DNA of 55,050 bases from Candidatus Methylobacter oryzae (GTDB lineage Bacteria > Pseudomonadota > Gammaproteobacteria > Methylococcales > Methylomonadaceae). Below, in pieces: positions 54,984-55,050 of this stretch; the stretch's first letter is position 1, and every line of letters starts with the position of its first letter. The notes beneath the pieces are model-generated. The model ran no database searches. It was not told where the DNA came from and worked only from the letters and a program-made list of their open reading frames with translations. The stretch covers positions 1 to 55,050 of the forward strand of contig NZ_RYFG02000096.1 of the NCBI RefSeq assembly GCF_003994235.2. The letters run 5' to 3'. The position numbers and the translations under genes were made by a program.

Positions 54984-55050
54984 CAGCCGGTATAGAATAT
55001 GAGGCATGAACTAACCCTAGGCAACGGAAGGCCCGCCCGTGATAAGAAAA
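54967..55050. repeat. Right copy of 84-bp terminal inverted repeat (probable IS end)
   Basis: Exact reverse complement of positions 6-89. It starts TAGAACTTACGC directly after DUF4238 coding sequence and runs to the window edge. No transposase frame fits inside the visible part. Confidence 0.85.

Noticed and set aside
6-55050. 55-kb composite transposon
   Set aside because: The segment carries housekeeping genes (uvrB, ssb, metH, tRNA-Thr) and no visible transposase; contig breaks at repeated elements explain the ends more simply.

Overview
The window reads as a chromosomal piece of a gammaproteobacterial methylotroph, most likely a type I methanotroph (Methylococcales). That rests on protein style (UvrB, YgiQ, TrkAH, MetH, Tag, FetAB all look gammaproteobacterial) together with a nearly complete serine-cycle gene set: ftfL, glyA, glycerate 2-kinase, mtdA, mdh, hprA, sgaA, mcl, mtkA and mtkB. 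No methane monooxygenase or methanol dehydrogenase gene lies in the window, so the methanotroph label is an inference. Both ends carry the same 84-base sequence in opposite orientation, so the window is probably a contig that breaks at copies of one repeated (IS-like) element.

Layout. 0.1-3.7 kb: uvrB and a divergent class I aminotransferase. 4.0-7.1 kb: a large exported beta-propeller protein. 7.2-8.2 kb: gloA-tag pair. 8.3-10.8 kb: an archaeal-type thymidine/AMP phosphorylase-like gene followed by a PRPP synthetase-like gene. 10.9-14.4 kb: HupE/UreJ-like protein, acyltransferase-3, ASCH protein and an EF-hand-type protein with a possible sigma-28 promoter. 14.6-17.2 kb: ssb, a hypothetical gene and an ABC-class ATPase. 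17.6-19.9 kb: a divergent transketolase and a thioredoxin-like [2Fe-2S] ferredoxin. 20.3-23.0 kb: a repeat-rich secreted protein. 23.4-27.7 kb: tRNA-Thr, ygiQ, a spermidine-synthase-like gene and a DHH phosphoesterase.

27.7-43.6 kb is the serine-cycle region. On the minus strand sit ftfL, glyA, gck and mtdA, then hprA and sgaA; on the plus strand are mdh, mcl, mtkA and mtkB. Together these encode formate activation to formyl-H4F, methylene-H4F oxidation/reduction, glycine to serine, serine to hydroxypyruvate to glycerate to 2-phosphoglycerate, oxaloacetate to malate, malate to malyl-CoA, and malyl-CoA cleavage to glyoxylate and acetyl-CoA. Phosphoenolpyruvate carboxylase, enolase and methenyl-H4F cyclohydrolase are not in the window. 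Two foreign-looking inserts interrupt the set: a fetAB iron ABC exporter after mdh, and, between ftfL and glyA, an AT-rich translationally coupled pair (an AAA15/OLD-like ATPase and a small protein with a PD-(D/E)XK-like D...ExK pattern). The latter is the best candidate for an undescribed system, possibly phage defence.

43.6-55 kb: trkA and trkH, a 37-residue lipoprotein, an HTTM-DCC fusion, several small membrane or exported proteins of unknown role, cobalamin-dependent metH with a glutaredoxin-like gene right behind it, and a DUF4238 gene cut by the right terminal repeat. Many intergenic gaps hold palindromic or MITE-like repeats, and one such palindrome lies inside the ygiQ reading frame.
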